DNA of 64,000 bases from NCBI GenBank assembly GCA_003439945.1, contig QVRM01002377.1, forward strand, positions 434,001-498,000. The letters are read 5' to 3'. Source of the stretch: Dermanyssus gallinae. Lineage: Eukaryota; Arthropoda; Arachnida; Mesostigmata; Dermanyssidae. The stretch's first letter is position 1, and each line of letters starts with the position of its first letter. Of the stretch, positions 25,480-39,311 are shown piece after piece. The notes beneath the pieces were generated by a model that had not been told where the DNA came from, did not search any database, and saw only the letters and a list, made by a program, of their open reading frames with translations. The translations under genes were made by a program, and so were the position numbers.

Positions 25480-26640
25480 TCCATAAAGCCGATGATAGCG
25501 GCGGCGTTTCCCCAACACACTGCGAGGAAGAGTTGCTGACGCAGAAACCTGCCCTCGCGCTGGTCACCCGCGTTAGCATTAATTTTGATACCTAGGACTT
25601 TAAGGAAGCTACTTGTGCTTTTGCTGATTGGGCCCATCGTTTCCATGGCGACGGGTACGAAGTGGTATCAACTCTCCAGATTAGAGTATTTGCGTTGTTT
25701 TGTGATCTCAGCATGTTCAGCAACCCACCCTAACCGGGTGGCGCTGTGCATCAAGTAAGACGGAACCACTGTACACGATACCCGTGGCATCTCATACCAG
25801 GCATTTGTCCCTATACCATGGCGGAATGGTCTTCTGTTGTCGTCGAAGCCCAACCTGGGCTCTAGGGTGCTTGGTATGCCGGCTCTACGAAGAGCCTTTT
25901 GTAGGATTGCGTTGATTTCTGCAAGTCTGAGAGTCCTACCAGGGCTCTTAGAGTAGCTTAAAGGGTGCAGTCCGTCCTTATCGACTGTTTTTTCCACATG
26001 CCGTGCACTCGTATATCTGACATATGGGAGCGCCTATTCTTAGGGCAGCCACCATGCGGAAAAAGGTGTTGTCCAGCATGGTGCCCAGCTGCGATGAAGG
26101 AAGTGTCCTTAGGAAGCCACTGCTGAAGGTATTACGGGCGGCTATAAATACCGCTCTCTCTGTCGGAGTTGGATGTCATTTAAGATCTTGCAAGCGGTTG
26201 TTTGACGCCGATAGCCGTCAAGTATATGGTGCGTAGGGTGTTGCTCCCAGGGGCCAGGGCCTATCGATTGTCTAGCTGCCAGCTCAGCCTCGACCCTCGT
26301 TGCACGGATAACTGAACGAACATGCGGTTCTGGCAACGTCTCTGCGAGATAACTCTACAAGAGAAGCAGCGTAGCACAACGAAGCAAGCTCTGCTACGGA
26401 CCTTAGTCTTAACCCTCCTTCGCTGAGAGGAAGTGTGGCCCTTTCACAGGATCTGTTAGTAAGGGCTACGTTTAGAACTTTACTCAGTATATCCTTTGCC
26501 ACCTCGTTAAATGCTTGCAATTTTTTACAGTGTTGACCTGTGGGAGAAGTGCGTAGAATGTAGTTTAGCCTAGGTGACCCTAGGCTGTATCTCCAATGCA
26601 TAATGTAGCCTGTGAGTACATCGTCAATAGCCGAGTTTTT
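25480..26640 (-). pseudogene. C-terminal region of a retrotransposon RT ORF, frameshifted
   Basis: Reading leftward on the minus strand, a familiar series of blocks appears in order: SPRLNYILRTSP (about 26540-26575), LPLSEGGLRLRSVAELA (about 26390-26445), ALRIGAPIC then CTACGK (about 26000-26055), DKDGLHPLSYSKSPGR (about 25940-25985), AEHAEITKQRKYSNL (about 25675-25720), FVPVAMETMGP (about 25635-25665) and GNAAAIIG (about 25490-25515). This series follows the RT in many retrotransposon-type ORFs of invertebrates. The middle part has the spacing of a PD-(D/E)XK-like endonuclease, but the expected RPDG-like box is mutated to RPFRHG. Frameshifts occur near 25985 and 26280 and there are stops. 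A dead fragment; the RT palm itself is not present. Confidence 0.7.
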
Positions 26641-28841
26641 ATATACCGAAGGGCGTCCCTCTAATCCAGAATTGTTCTAGAGACCTTCCCAGAGCCAATG
26701 GGCTCTGAAGACTTCCCAAAATTTTTAAAATCGTCTCAATGATGGCCTACGCTACCTCATACAAAGTCAAAGCGACAACATTTCTTAGACAGCTACACGC
26801 CGCAGCCTTGATCTCCAGCTACAAAAAGCTATTAATAATATGCTTCACATACCAGCAACTGCTTTTGTTTTAACGATGTTTTTTATTTTTTAGATAACGT
26901 TTCGGTACACTTTATTTAAAATGCAATAAGACGAGAGGTCAGATAATTGAAAAAATACATTTATATTACCCATAACGCCATGTTTAGCAAAAGCGCTCTC
27001 TCCCCCACTCCTTACGTGCCCCCTCCGCTTTTTCTATAGTACCAAACACAGCCACCTACGGCTAACTAAAAAAATTGCCTTATACTTGCCTTCAAGCAAA
27101 CGTTTTGTTTAAGATGAACTGCATGCTTAAGGTGATGATAATGACATACATTTGCTTTTGTTCGGGGCAACTATCGTGTGCAAGAGCAGTAATTATCATC
27201 TATTTTGTATAATACCTAATGGTGCAAGAAAATGTTGGTTATGGGTTCTTCGATTATTATTCTAATGTCGTTAAGTACTCCACTCTACGAGGTAGCCTCG
27301 ATTAGCCGCTCCATTTAGCTTCGTGGACGCACAAAAAATGAGGGTATGTATGGGATACATTTGAACGCACCTGTACACGACGTAGCATTCAGAGCGGACG
27401 CGAGCCATGCTGACAAAAAGGAGCCCGCTCGGAGGTCAATAGCGCTTTAGATAACCTGGAAGACCGAAACCAAAAGCATGAGATGAAGCTACTCTCCCCT
27501 TAGGTTAAATAACGCCGTTCCACGGGTTTAAAGGTGGTATGTGCGCAATACCCACAAGTGCACATATAAAGTCGTTTACAGAAGAAGAAGAAGAAGAAGA
27601 AGAAGAAAGTAAAGCGCACTGGTCACTGGCATCATTCTTATTGTGATATTTTTGCGCCCTATTTCACTATATATGAACCGAGCCGACAAACGATTCACCG
27701 TATTCGGTGGCAAGCGACTTCTTCTGCTCTGACCCTTGACACACATTGATGGGTGTATGTAAATACAGATACGAGTGTTATGAAATCGTTATCTGGCAAG
27801 TCGGCTGTTTTGCCGATCAATCGCCGAATCATTGCTCGAAAACGTTAGCGCAATCGTTTTGCAACCATCGCTGTTCAAAAGGCAGGCAAACATAGGCGTC
27901 TTTTTCTCGTCGTCGTCGTCGGCGGCTGATGCGGTGGCTGAGCGAATTTTGGTAGCCTCGGCGATGCCAAGATGATCGCTCAGCTGTCGAGGTTTCGAGG
28001 GTGCTTGTCAAGCAGCTACTACTGCCTGCTTGCTGCGGCATCTCAATTGTAGATAGATCCGATAGCAGTTTACGTTCGTGCTCCACGTGACGGGGCCGCT
28101 GCATTCAACAGCCACCTCATTCGTGAGCGGAGCAAGAACATCAATCTTGACTTGTGGCGCCCCGTTGACAATCAGCGGAGTTCCTCCACGGATGAAGCTC
28201 ACAAATAAAACGCCGGCTGTCGAGGGGCGGGGGGGAGGAGCTTTCGAGCAGACCCCGCATGCCCCTTTTTTTTTTGCTTGTTTCTTTCAAAGTCCGCACC
28301 CCCTTCATGCGTTTGAACGATGCCACCGCGGCGAAATGTCCTCTGCTAGGTAACTTCAATAAAAGCCTTCGTGTGTACTTTTCATAGCTACATATATGTA
28401 TATATACATCGTTGCATATCATGCATCGTACATACATCTGGTAAAGTTAATTTTAGAGTAATTATAAAACGATCCAGTAATGAGTATGGCTATAGCCTTG
28501 TATTTTAAAACGCGCGTTAAAATTGTCAATACTTCTGTACGGGTGCCTTTCCATGCACTTAAAGACAACTCTTTTCCAACATGCTTCAATTCAATTTGCA
28601 ATCCCTAAAATCCCTAGAAAAGTCGCTCGTAGGGAGTTTTCCATGTTGAGATATATATTATAGAATGAGCCTATTGCGAGTAGGTAAAATATTACTGCCT
28701 GTAGATGGTTTTCGACGACAATTATATTATTGCATTTTAAAACCATGAACAATTGCTAAAAAGTTCCACCCTAAAGTGTGTTGGTAAGCAAATCAAATAA
28801 TAGTATGTGCAGCATGGCATCAATGTTTTAGAGCTGATTAG

Positions 28842-28842
<1 letters not shown>
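26641..28842. other. No supported gene
   Basis: An (AAG)n run lies at 27581-27608. Around 27830-28330 the G+C is higher and both strands have open frames. The minus-strand one includes PLIVNGAPQVKIDVLAPL, which looks protein-like, but it has no ATG in its first part and no recognised family. I do not annotate it. Confidence 0.35.
27581..27608. repeat. (AAG)n microsatellite
   Basis: About 28 bp of GAA/AAG. Confidence 0.9.

Positions 28843-28876
<34 letters not shown>
28843..28876. repeat. (TA)n microsatellite
   Basis: About 34 bp of TA. A second run follows at 28931-28952. Confidence 0.95.
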
Positions 28877-28880
<4 letters not shown>

Positions 28881-28930
28881 TATTTATTGATTTATTCGCC
28901 TGATAAGTGTGTGTACACAAATCTATACAA

Positions 28931-28952
28931 ATATATATATATATATATATAT
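28931..28952. repeat. (TA)n microsatellite
   Basis: About 22 bp of TA. Confidence 0.9.
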
Positions 28953-29674
28953 GCTTCCAACGATAGCAATTGTGGTGTAAGAAGATATTCCGAGGCACAA
29001 GCTTTGCGATATAGTATTTACTCGTCTCCCTGTCGGGGGTGGTTTTCCCACAATGGTCCGAATCAGTTCAACCGTAGAGCAGAATAATAAAACCTCGGCC
29101 TGGATGGACAGAAGTTCCATGCTGATGCCGCACGACCTACAACGACTCTAGGCCCTGGATACATAATGCACAAAGATGGAGAGACCGTACTTTGTTACCT
29201 TCCTTCACCAAATTTTAGAAAGAGTTTCGACCAAACTACTAAGCATCCAATAGGTAACCGGAATGGCCGCAGTCGAAGTCTCAAGATTTTTTTTTTTTTT
29301 TTTAGAATTTAAAGAAGACATTTACAGAATCCTCAAATTTCGTGAACGTGACAGCAACCATACATAAATGACCTTACAACCATCCCATCGCAACAAAGTT
29401 ATAACAGATGAGGACTCTAGGCAAAACTCCTCACTATCCAAGACCCCTTACACCTGTACACACTGCTGTTGCTCTTTAAGAACCTTGCAGGGCCAACTCA
29501 CATGAAAAAAATCCCAGGGTAATACCCCCAGGCAAGCTAATTAATGTCTGCTTTAATCTTTTTTGCTGGCCGTACTGTATAGAAACTGCCATAACGCCGC
29601 ACTAACCACGATAATCAATAATAACTTAGCCATCGAGCAAAAGACTGGAAGGTCTCCTGCAGGCAGTTACGAAG
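28953..29674. other. No recognisable gene
   Basis: A T homopolymer of about 18 bp lies near 29288-29305. No supported coding region. Confidence 0.4.
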
Positions 29675-29856
29675 GTCGACCCGGTGGCGTGGTGCATTCG
29701 TGTGCGTCTAGCGACTGGAGGAGATACATAGACGCACGGGTTTGAGCCCCACCGTTGCACATTCCTGTTTATGGGGTCCGTCTTACAAAGCAACGCGAAA
29801 GCAGTCCCGTGGACGTTAAATTTTGGCTGAGGGTCAGCCCGAAACAGTTTTAGACA
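29675..29856 (+). mobile_element. tRNA-derived SINE, copy 1
   Basis: The head has an A-box-like TGGCGTGGTGC (29685-29695) and a B-box-like GGTTTGAGCCC (29739-29749), the internal RNA polymerase III promoter of tRNA genes. A body of about 100 bp follows, with the landmarks tatggggtccgtctta and gctgagggtcagccc. The same head and body recur at 52719-52852 and 61086-61267, which defines a dispersed family. A SINE of this kind would depend on a LINE for retroposition; no shared 3' tail with the LINEs in this window was seen. Confidence 0.8.
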
Positions 29857-32800
29857 GTTACGAAGACGCCAATTAATAGACTGAATGGCTCAGCTGAAGA
29901 CCGCCAGAGAGTGTCTATGATTAAAAAAAAACTAGCTGAAGGCAGTGTACGATCTGCCGCAAGAGCCCAGCTGTCATAAGACACATATACACCACTAACT
30001 CCCGTACAGAGCGTGAATTACGAAATAAACGCCCTCCACACCCAGCCGTCTGTCAGGCGTGCTTAAAACCCTTCGTACAATCTACAGGTGAATCCTGTTA
30101 GAGCGTCGAAAATTGGCGATTCCAGGCGCAATTTACTTATTCCCAAATGCAAGCAGAGTCGGACTGGGTGGACCGCGACCATGTCATCTGCGCAATGTGT
30201 TGAATCAAACCGTTCCTTTGTCAGACTGCCTGCTAAATAATATGAGCATTTTCCTGGGCAGGTGTTAAACGTCACTTTATTTAAGTTTTGTCCACCAGTA
30301 TTCTATGATGTAAATCTTACAGCGCTTGACGCGAGAGATTAAGTGTACGCTGGCGAAACAAGACCTGATGAAGTGACCATTGCACTATGGGCAATCCTTA
30401 GCTTGGGATGCAACGGCTCTGTGCACAACCGCGGCTTCCTACTTACGTCACAGCTCGATTGAGCTGGGGTGGGTAGCAAAGCACGCAAAAAAACAGAAAA
30501 CGGAATAAATATGCTGGACTGGAAACAAAACATATCTCTGTGCCTACTGCCATGGAGCAACTAAGACCAATCAGCAAGGGAACCCAACTATTCCTCAAAT
30601 AATTAAGTAAGCGAATTCAGGAAGTCTCAAGCAACCGAATAGAAGATTAATTCTTGAGACAGTCGTTATCTTTGGCCCTTTGCAGAAAAACGCGGCATCC
30701 ATGTTAGGCGCCACAAAAAAGCGTAATTATAAAAAAAAAATGCGATTATGAAAAAAAATCGACTATTTAACTCACTGTAACCTTCATGAAGATAAAGGTA
30801 AACGTGCTAAATAATCCATTAAATAGCACAACAATGACTGGCAGGTAATTTTTTCTGTGTATCGTATTTGCTGATGATGTCGGCACATTCAAGCGATGTA
30901 TCCTGGCGAAAGCCAGGTAATGCGGTCTCAATAAAAGTGGTGGTGCATTCATCCACCCCAATTACTATTATCCTCGGCCGGAATATGGTGGCAGCGACGA
31001 CGGCTAACCTTAACGGGGTGATTGATATGCACGAGTGCAGATCAAGCTACAAGTTACGCCGAGACTAGCGTAATAGTATCTCTCTCCGTCTACGTCACGT
31101 ACTGGCCTAAATACGTTTCACATATCGAGAGCGTCGCTAGGTCACCTCGAAGTGCATGTAGAGTAACGCCAATTGAGCTCCACAGTCATGCGGCTGGATG
31201 TCCGTGGCTGCTGCCGCGCTGCTTTTTCCGCTTGCGTAAAGACCCAGGAAACGGATGCGAGATAAAGGAAGCAGAGGGAGAGCAAAAGAGAGGAGAGCCT
31301 CAACGGAAATAATCGGGAACGAAAACGGTCGCCCTCGAAAAGTGGCGCCGTTCTTATAAGCATGCAGGGACCTATAAAAACGACTGAAATGAACATAGTA
31401 AAAATGCGTAGGCGACGCGTAACGCGTAACTGTATGCGTTGCGTTGCTGTCGTGCTGTAGCTTAATTAGTTAGTTAATTCATTAGTGTGGCAAATGGCTG
31501 ATGAGTAGTCGGCGTAAAGCAACAGAGTTGGAGCATGCGACAGTGACTGTGGCAGCGTTCGTCAGGTCTTTGGCGCCAGAAACTCGTGACACGAGCATAA
31601 GGCTGTGCGCTGCAAGAAGAAGAAGAAGAGACATGAGATTCGGTGACGACGACGGCGAGACTATGAGGCGGAACCCAAACGCTTTGTCCCACCCTTAATG
31701 TTATGAAGTTCATACTGGAGTGAGTTCTGGATCGTGCACGTTTCGATGCTGATAAAAAGGCTGAACGAAACCAACAGCTGCGGTGGAATACAGCTCGGTA
31801 CTTGCGTGTGTGTAATTATTACTAACGCAGGGTTCGGAGAGCAAACTGTGTGTTTTTCCGATTGTAACGAAATCAACGAAGATGAGCGTATGGATGCGAG
31901 CGATTTTCTCGCCACGTCGCGGAGGGCTGCTCATATAATAACGATGTCGTCGTCATTACATGCTATCAATCGACAGCTGATTGTCGTTAGCTGTGCGATC
32001 ACGTGTTGTTACACAGCTAGCCTTGTTACCCACGACCCACCGCAGTAAATCCGCAAATTATAAATGAAGCAGTATTCCCGTTTTTCATTTAGCCTGATCG
32101 TAGTTTGCTTGCGACCATTTTTTCAACTCTACAATTTGCCAGCATAGTGGCATACAGAAATACCAATCGAGAGCCAAGGAAAATAACGGAGTTCAGTTGT
32201 GAACGCGGAAGAGTGGACTACCATGACAGAAGCTTATTGATGATTAGGAACCCATTCTTACCGAGGGTTGCTGTCCGGCCAGATATAGGGCTCCTGATAG
32301 ATGGGTCTTAACGAGCATTAGCGCGCACGCTCGGAAGCACAGAGGCACACTCATTCACACGTTCACAAACGGCCGATTATTACCCACTAGCTGAACGTCT
32401 ATGTTTCTCCTTCTATTCCCCTTACGCGTTCCTCCCTCTCCTCTTCACCCCTTTCGCCAGTAGTGCGTTGATATCATTGAGGCATCACTGTAGGAGAAGA
32501 TCGAAGTAAGCCCCCCACGGTTCGCGGCTGACCAAAGCGGCAACCGGATCAGATTTCCGACTAGAGATGAGAGCACACGTTGTCTACGATAGGTCGTCGC
32601 CGAGCCGTCGAGGAATACTCGACGCCCGAATCATGATTAACGCTCCACTTCGCTCGGCGGTAGCTGGCAGGATAACGGCTTGCAGTTCTACCACCGACAC
32701 CACGGTCTCTACCGCCAACGCCGCTCGCTCATCGTTGTCAACAGCACTAATGTCGACTGCACCGCCGACCAAATATCGATACTTCAGATCGAAAGCGATC

Positions 32801-34110
32801 CGCCGAGCGAGAGCCAATGAAAGAGATTGTCTTCGTTCACTGCTGCACCTTGACTGTAGTCCAGTCGACCAGGAATGATTCAAATCGATCTTGGACTATG
32901 ATCACTAACAGTATTGTGACGTTGTAGCAATTCAGTGTATACTGCAGTGTGAGTATTTCGTCCGTTCGAGATTGCAGATTGCACAATAGTTGCTCCCAGT
33001 AGTATGATTGGATCGACTCACATCGCTCACATGTAATCTGTGTGGCGCTGTCGCGCATTTTCCGTGTTCTCTGAACAGCGGGTGTCTCGCGAGCTTGTCT
33101 GGCACGCCAACAAGTAGTATGTCATATCTTTCTCTTGTTGTAATCATTTCGATCACAGCATTGCTTGGTATTTTGGTGTTGCTAACGCCGTTCCTACGGC
33201 TGCTACTGCAGTCACCATAATTATTAACAACAAATCTTTGTATTATTGACACTAGTATGGCCTACGCTAAATTATTACTTATAGCGTAATATATTCGTCT
33301 ATGAGTTATGTGGCGCGTTGCTCATTTCAGTTCATACTGAAGCGGCTTTTGGCAGTGGCATTTTTAGTTATTGACGGTCTCGATTCGGTCAGCTAATGTA
33401 GGTGAAAATCTAGAATCTCATAATGATTCGTATAGATAGCAGGGTTGAAGTGACAACCAATCTACCAGCCAAGTTACAAACTTCCCCTAGTACTCAATTT
33501 GTGACACAACTGTACAGCATACAAGTGCAAAGAGAAAAACGTTTTGGTATGAAGTTGCATATCTCTCCACTATTCTTACCTAGTTTTAAGACAAAAAGCA
33601 CCGTAAAACAAGTGAGCGCACCTAGAGAAGTCTATGTTTTGTTTTCTAGTCCAGAGATTGCCAAGAGGTTGGTGAAATGGGCCAACGCGAAACGAAGCGA
33701 TTCGATGGCAAAATGTGCACAACCATAAGATTTATGGCCATTCAAGGTCTCTATCGAGTATAGCCAGACCCATCGGGGTCACCTTTCTTAGGTGACCTCT
33801 TGGAAAAAAAATAATGGGAGGCAATACTGACCAACAAAGATCGACAGGTTGAAATAGGAAAAACACATCAAGGTTTATCGCCGAGGTTTGACGCTTGAAG
33901 AATGAGATGAACGACGCCGCTCTCCGTCTCAACTGTGAGCTCTCTCGCAGCAGCTGCGGCAGCTGTGGCATTAGGAACACGTCGTGGCAAGCTAGGCACG
34001 TAGGTCTGAATAAGGCAACGACATCTTGACAAATCCCCAACGCCAGCTGAGCTCGACAGATCGGGGAATAACATCTACGCGTGCGCTTATATTAAGAAGG
34101 TGTATGAAAA
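29857..34110. other. Long stretch without a supported gene
   Basis: Several overlapping frames of 80-106 codons on both strands (for example 31661-31934, 32567-32883, 32932-33252) have no recognisable motif and conflict with one another. A poly-A-rich spot lies at 30710-30765. G+C is slightly raised between about 31400 and 31700 and between about 32560 and 32880. I can support no exon. Confidence 0.4.
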
Positions 34111-36815
34111 GACAGAAAGCTGACACCAGACTAACGTCAGCGACGACAATGACAACAACAGCAAAATCAACAACAACAACAACCACAACAACAATATTGA
34201 CAACAACAATATTGACAACAACAATAGCAGCAACAACAATAACAACAACAATATCTGCAACAACCACAACAACAACAGCAATATCAACAACAATGTCAAA
34301 AACATCAGCAACAGAAAATTCAACGACAACAACAACAGAAAGCAGTCTCCAGATTAATGTCAGCGACGACTATGACAACAACAACAACAGCAACAACATT
34401 AACAACAACTTTAGCCACAACAACAACAGGAAGCAGACTCCAGACTTATGTCAGCGACGACATTGACAACAACAGCTACAGCAATATTAGCAATAAAAAC
34501 ATTAACAGCAACAATATCAACAACAGCGATATCAACAACAACAATAACAACAATAATAATATCAGCAGCAACAACAACAGTAATATTAACAACAGCAACG
34601 GCAATATTAACAACAATGTCAAAAACAACAACATCAGCAACAGCAAAATCAACGCCAACAACAACATTATCAGCAACAATATCAACAACAACAACAAAAA
34701 CATAACATTAACAACAATATCAACAGCAACAACAACAAACACATTAACAACCACAACATTAACAGCAACAATATCAACAACAACAACAATATCAACAGCA
34801 AACAACAACAACAACAATGTCAGAAACAACAACATCAGCAAAATCAACAACATCAGCAACAGCCACAACAACAACAACAGGAAGCAGACTCCAGACTAAT
34901 GTCAGCGACGACAATGACAACAACAACAGCAAAAACAACAACATTAACAACAAGAGCAACAACATTAAAAACAACAACAACAGTATCAGCAACAACATTA
35001 AAAACAACAACAGTATCAGCAACAACAGCGGCAGCAACAAAACATTAACAACAACATTAACAGCAACAATATCAACAACAGCAAAAACAACAACATTAAC
35101 AACAACAATATCAACAACAGCAACAGCAATATCAACAACAATGTCAAAAACAACAACATCAGCAACAGCAATATCAACGACAACAACAGTCTCAACAATA
35201 ACAGGAAGCAGACTCCAGACTAATGTCAGCGACGACAATGACAACAACAACATTAACAACAAAAGCAACAACAACAATAATATCAGCAACAACGACAACA
35301 ACAAAAACATTAACAGCAATAATGTCTACAACATCAGCAAAAATATCAATAACAGCAACAGCAATATTAACAACAATGCCAAAAATAACAACAGCATCAG
35401 CAACAGCAAAATCAATAAACAATAGCAGCAATAACAGCAACAATATCAACAACAACAGCATCAGCAACAGCAAAATGAATAAACAATAGCAGCAATAACA
35501 GCAACAATATCAACAACAACATTAACAACATCAGCAAAAACAACAATAACAATAACAACAACAATATTAACAACTACAACAATATCAACAACAGAAACAG
35601 TAATATCAACAACAATGTCAAAAACTAAAACACCAGCAACAGCAAAATCAACGACAACAACAGCCACTACAACAACAACAACAACAACAACAACAGAAAG
35701 CAGACTCCAGACTAATGTCAGCGACGACAATGACAACAACAGCAAAAACAACAACAATAATATCAGCAACAATATTAACAGCAACAGTATCAACAACAAC
35801 ATTAACAGCAACAAGAACATTAACAGCAACAAGAACATTAACAACACCAACATTAACAGCAACAAGAACATTAACAACACCAACATTAACAACAATAATA
35901 TCAACAACAACAGCAACAACAATATCAACAACAGCAACAGCAACAGCAATATCACCAACAATGACAAAAACAACAACATTAGCAACAGCAAAATCAACGA
36001 CAACAACAACAACATTAACAACAACAGCGAAAACAACATCAGCAAAAACAACTTCAGCAACAATATCAACAACAGCAACAGCAATATCAACAATAATGTC
36101 AAAAACAACAACATCAGCAACAGCAAAATCAACGACAACAACAGGAAGCAGACTTATGTCAGCGACGACAATGACAACAACAGTAGCAAAAACAACAACA
36201 ATAACAACAACAATATCAGCAACAATAACGACAACAACAAAAACATTAACAGCAACAATATCAACAACAACAATATCAACAACAGCAAAAGCAACATCAG
36301 CAAAAACAACAACAACATTAACAACAATATCAACAACAGCAACAGCAATATAAATAACAATGTCAAAAACACCAGCAACAACAATATCAACAGCGACAAC
36401 AACAAGAACAACAATATCAACGGCAACGACAACAATATCAACAACAACAACAGCGACAACGACAACAGCAAAAACAACATTAACAACAACGATAACAGCA
36501 AAAACCACATTAATAACAACAAAATTATCAACAGAAAGATATCAACAGCAACAACAATATTAACAATAGCAAAAACAACATTAACAACAACAGCAAAACC
36601 AATTTTAACAACAACGATAACATTAACAACAACATATCAATAGCAACAACAACAACAGGAAGCAGACAGCAGACTAGCGTCAGTGACGATTATGAGAAAA
36701 ACAACAAGATTAAAAACAACAAAAACAAAAACAGCAGCAATAACACCAATATTAGCATTAACAGCAATAACAGCAGCAGCAACAACAGTAATAACAATAA
36801 CAGTAACAACAACAA
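34111..36815 (+). repeat. Higher-order degenerate (AAC)/(AAT) array with eight conserved cores
   Basis: About 2.7 kb of interrupted AAC, AAT and AGC triplets. Inside it a core of about 40 bp (landmarks gcagactccagacta and gtcagcgacgacaatgac) recurs near 34115, 34336, 34427, 34879, 35201, 35693, 36141 and 36656, so this is not simple slippage. In one plus-strand frame each well-preserved core reads SRLQTNVSDDNDNN, followed by Asn/Ser/Ile-rich sequence, and frames of up to 342 codons stay open. The opposite strand gives poly-Val/Leu/Ile frames, which are artefacts. It could be a minisatellite or a decayed Asn-rich coding repeat. I favour a satellite, since frames shift between units. Confidence 0.9.
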
Positions 36816-38029
36816 TCACGAGTCATTGCGCTCTTGTTCTTTGTCACATATATTCATGGTTATTATAGTGATTATTATCATAATAACTTTCCGTCTAGCT
36901 GGCTACTCTGCAGGATTGGCCACCCGTTCGACGGCTTCGCGACGATCGCTTCCACCCTTTGTTCGTAAAAAAAACAGAGAAAAAAGGTAGGCCAACGTTA
37001 CTGCGGATGTGAAAAACAGACGTGGCCGCTATTCGTCAAGTAACGACATTTGTAGGCTACGATAAACTGACTAACGCACTGGCTCTAAACTTGCAAATCG
37101 ATTTTATGCGTACATGCATATGCAAATTATATAACAGACTTACCAAGTTTAGGCTGGATGCAGTGCGCTTATTCGTCTACTATATATATACATGTATAGC
37201 CTACGGATGTCGTTATCTGAGCAAAAGGCGGTGTATAAGGCACAACTTGGCGGATGTATTTTCAGACGGCAGATGGGCTTAGGCACGCAGACGCGAGTTA
37301 AGTGCTTTGAACGTTTCCAAGAACTTACGCTAATAAGCACTGCGTCATTGTACTATACTGTGGTACTGCTACTGTTTCCAACAGTAGCGCTTACATCATG
37401 TTTATTTAGAAAATAAAGGGGAAGAAAATTGTCTTCAAAATAAACGTGTGCACTCTCCTTGCGCGCATACGCGAGTGATCACAGGTAGGGGACCCCGCGG
37501 CGACCTCAACGAGTGTCCGAAGAAACAAAGAGAGCGTTCCCCATTCATATGTTTCTAGGGACATTTTGCAATGCAATACTTTTGCAAGAAGTGCTTGTAA
37601 ATTTACATGACGAGTTTCAGTAAATTTGGTTAAACAGGGTTTGATGCAAATAGCAATAACGCGGCATATCTGTATATATGCCACATGTTTGTCTATTATC
37701 GGATATTTGATTTGCGATCCTTGCACTAATTTAGAATGATTTTAGCTTTAAAGTGAAATGGAGCGCCCTTAGACCGTCTATACAGGAAATACGCATAGGC
37801 GCGTCGTACCTCCCGAGTAATTTCCCAAATAGCAAGCACGAGCAGTGATATAATGGCTGCAGAGTATCACGGAATCCGAATTGCATGAGTTGAGCAGTGT
37901 TATTTACATAGAAATAGGGTCTGGCTAGGGTACTTCGACCTTCCGCTACAGCCCAACGTATTTTGCTCTCCACTTCAGACCAAAGAGAGTTACAACTTGC
38001 GTCTGTATTCGCGTTGCTCTCTCGCCCTA
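36816..38029. other. No recognisable gene
   Basis: Unique-looking sequence; frames of 60-125 codons lack motifs, and the longest minus-strand one (37731-38108) runs into the (TA)n tract. Confidence 0.4.

Positions 38030-38075
<46 letters not shown>
38030..38075. repeat. (TA)n tract flanking the foldback element (left)
   Basis: About 46 bp of TA directly before the left terminus of the hairpin element. Confidence 0.95.
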
Positions 38076-39172
<1,097 letters not shown>

Positions 39173-39229
39173 CAAAATTAACCGTCCAGAAGTCGTACCA
39201 ATAATGGGCATATGACGTTATCCTAGTAC

Positions 39230-39271
39230 TAGAATATGCAATCATACATTTTCGAATCTGTATGATTGCAT

Positions 39272-39277
<6 letters not shown>
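39230..39277. repeat. Perfect 18-bp inverted repeat between (TA)n tracts
   Basis: tagaatatgcaatcatac (39230-39247) pairs without mismatch with 39260-39277 across a 12-nt loop. It lies just before another TA tract (39276-39307). Confidence 0.85.

Positions 39278-39307
<30 letters not shown>
39276..39307. repeat. (TA)n microsatellite
   Basis: About 32 bp of TA. Confidence 0.95.

Positions 39308-39311
<4 letters not shown>

Noticed and set aside
27829..28202. Protein-like minus-strand frame with PLIVNGAPQVKIDVLAPL
   Set aside because: No ATG in its first part, competing open frames in a GC-rich patch, no recognised family or clear splice sites.
34087..36531. Long Val/Leu/Ile-rich frames on the minus strand that would look like membrane proteins
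   Set aside because: They are the complement of the degenerate AAC/AAT array; several overlap in different frames.
34111..36815. CRISPR-like pattern (repeated core with variable spacing)
   Set aside because: Cores lie in triplet-repeat sequence, spacing is irregular and large, the genome is eukaryotic and no cas gene is present.
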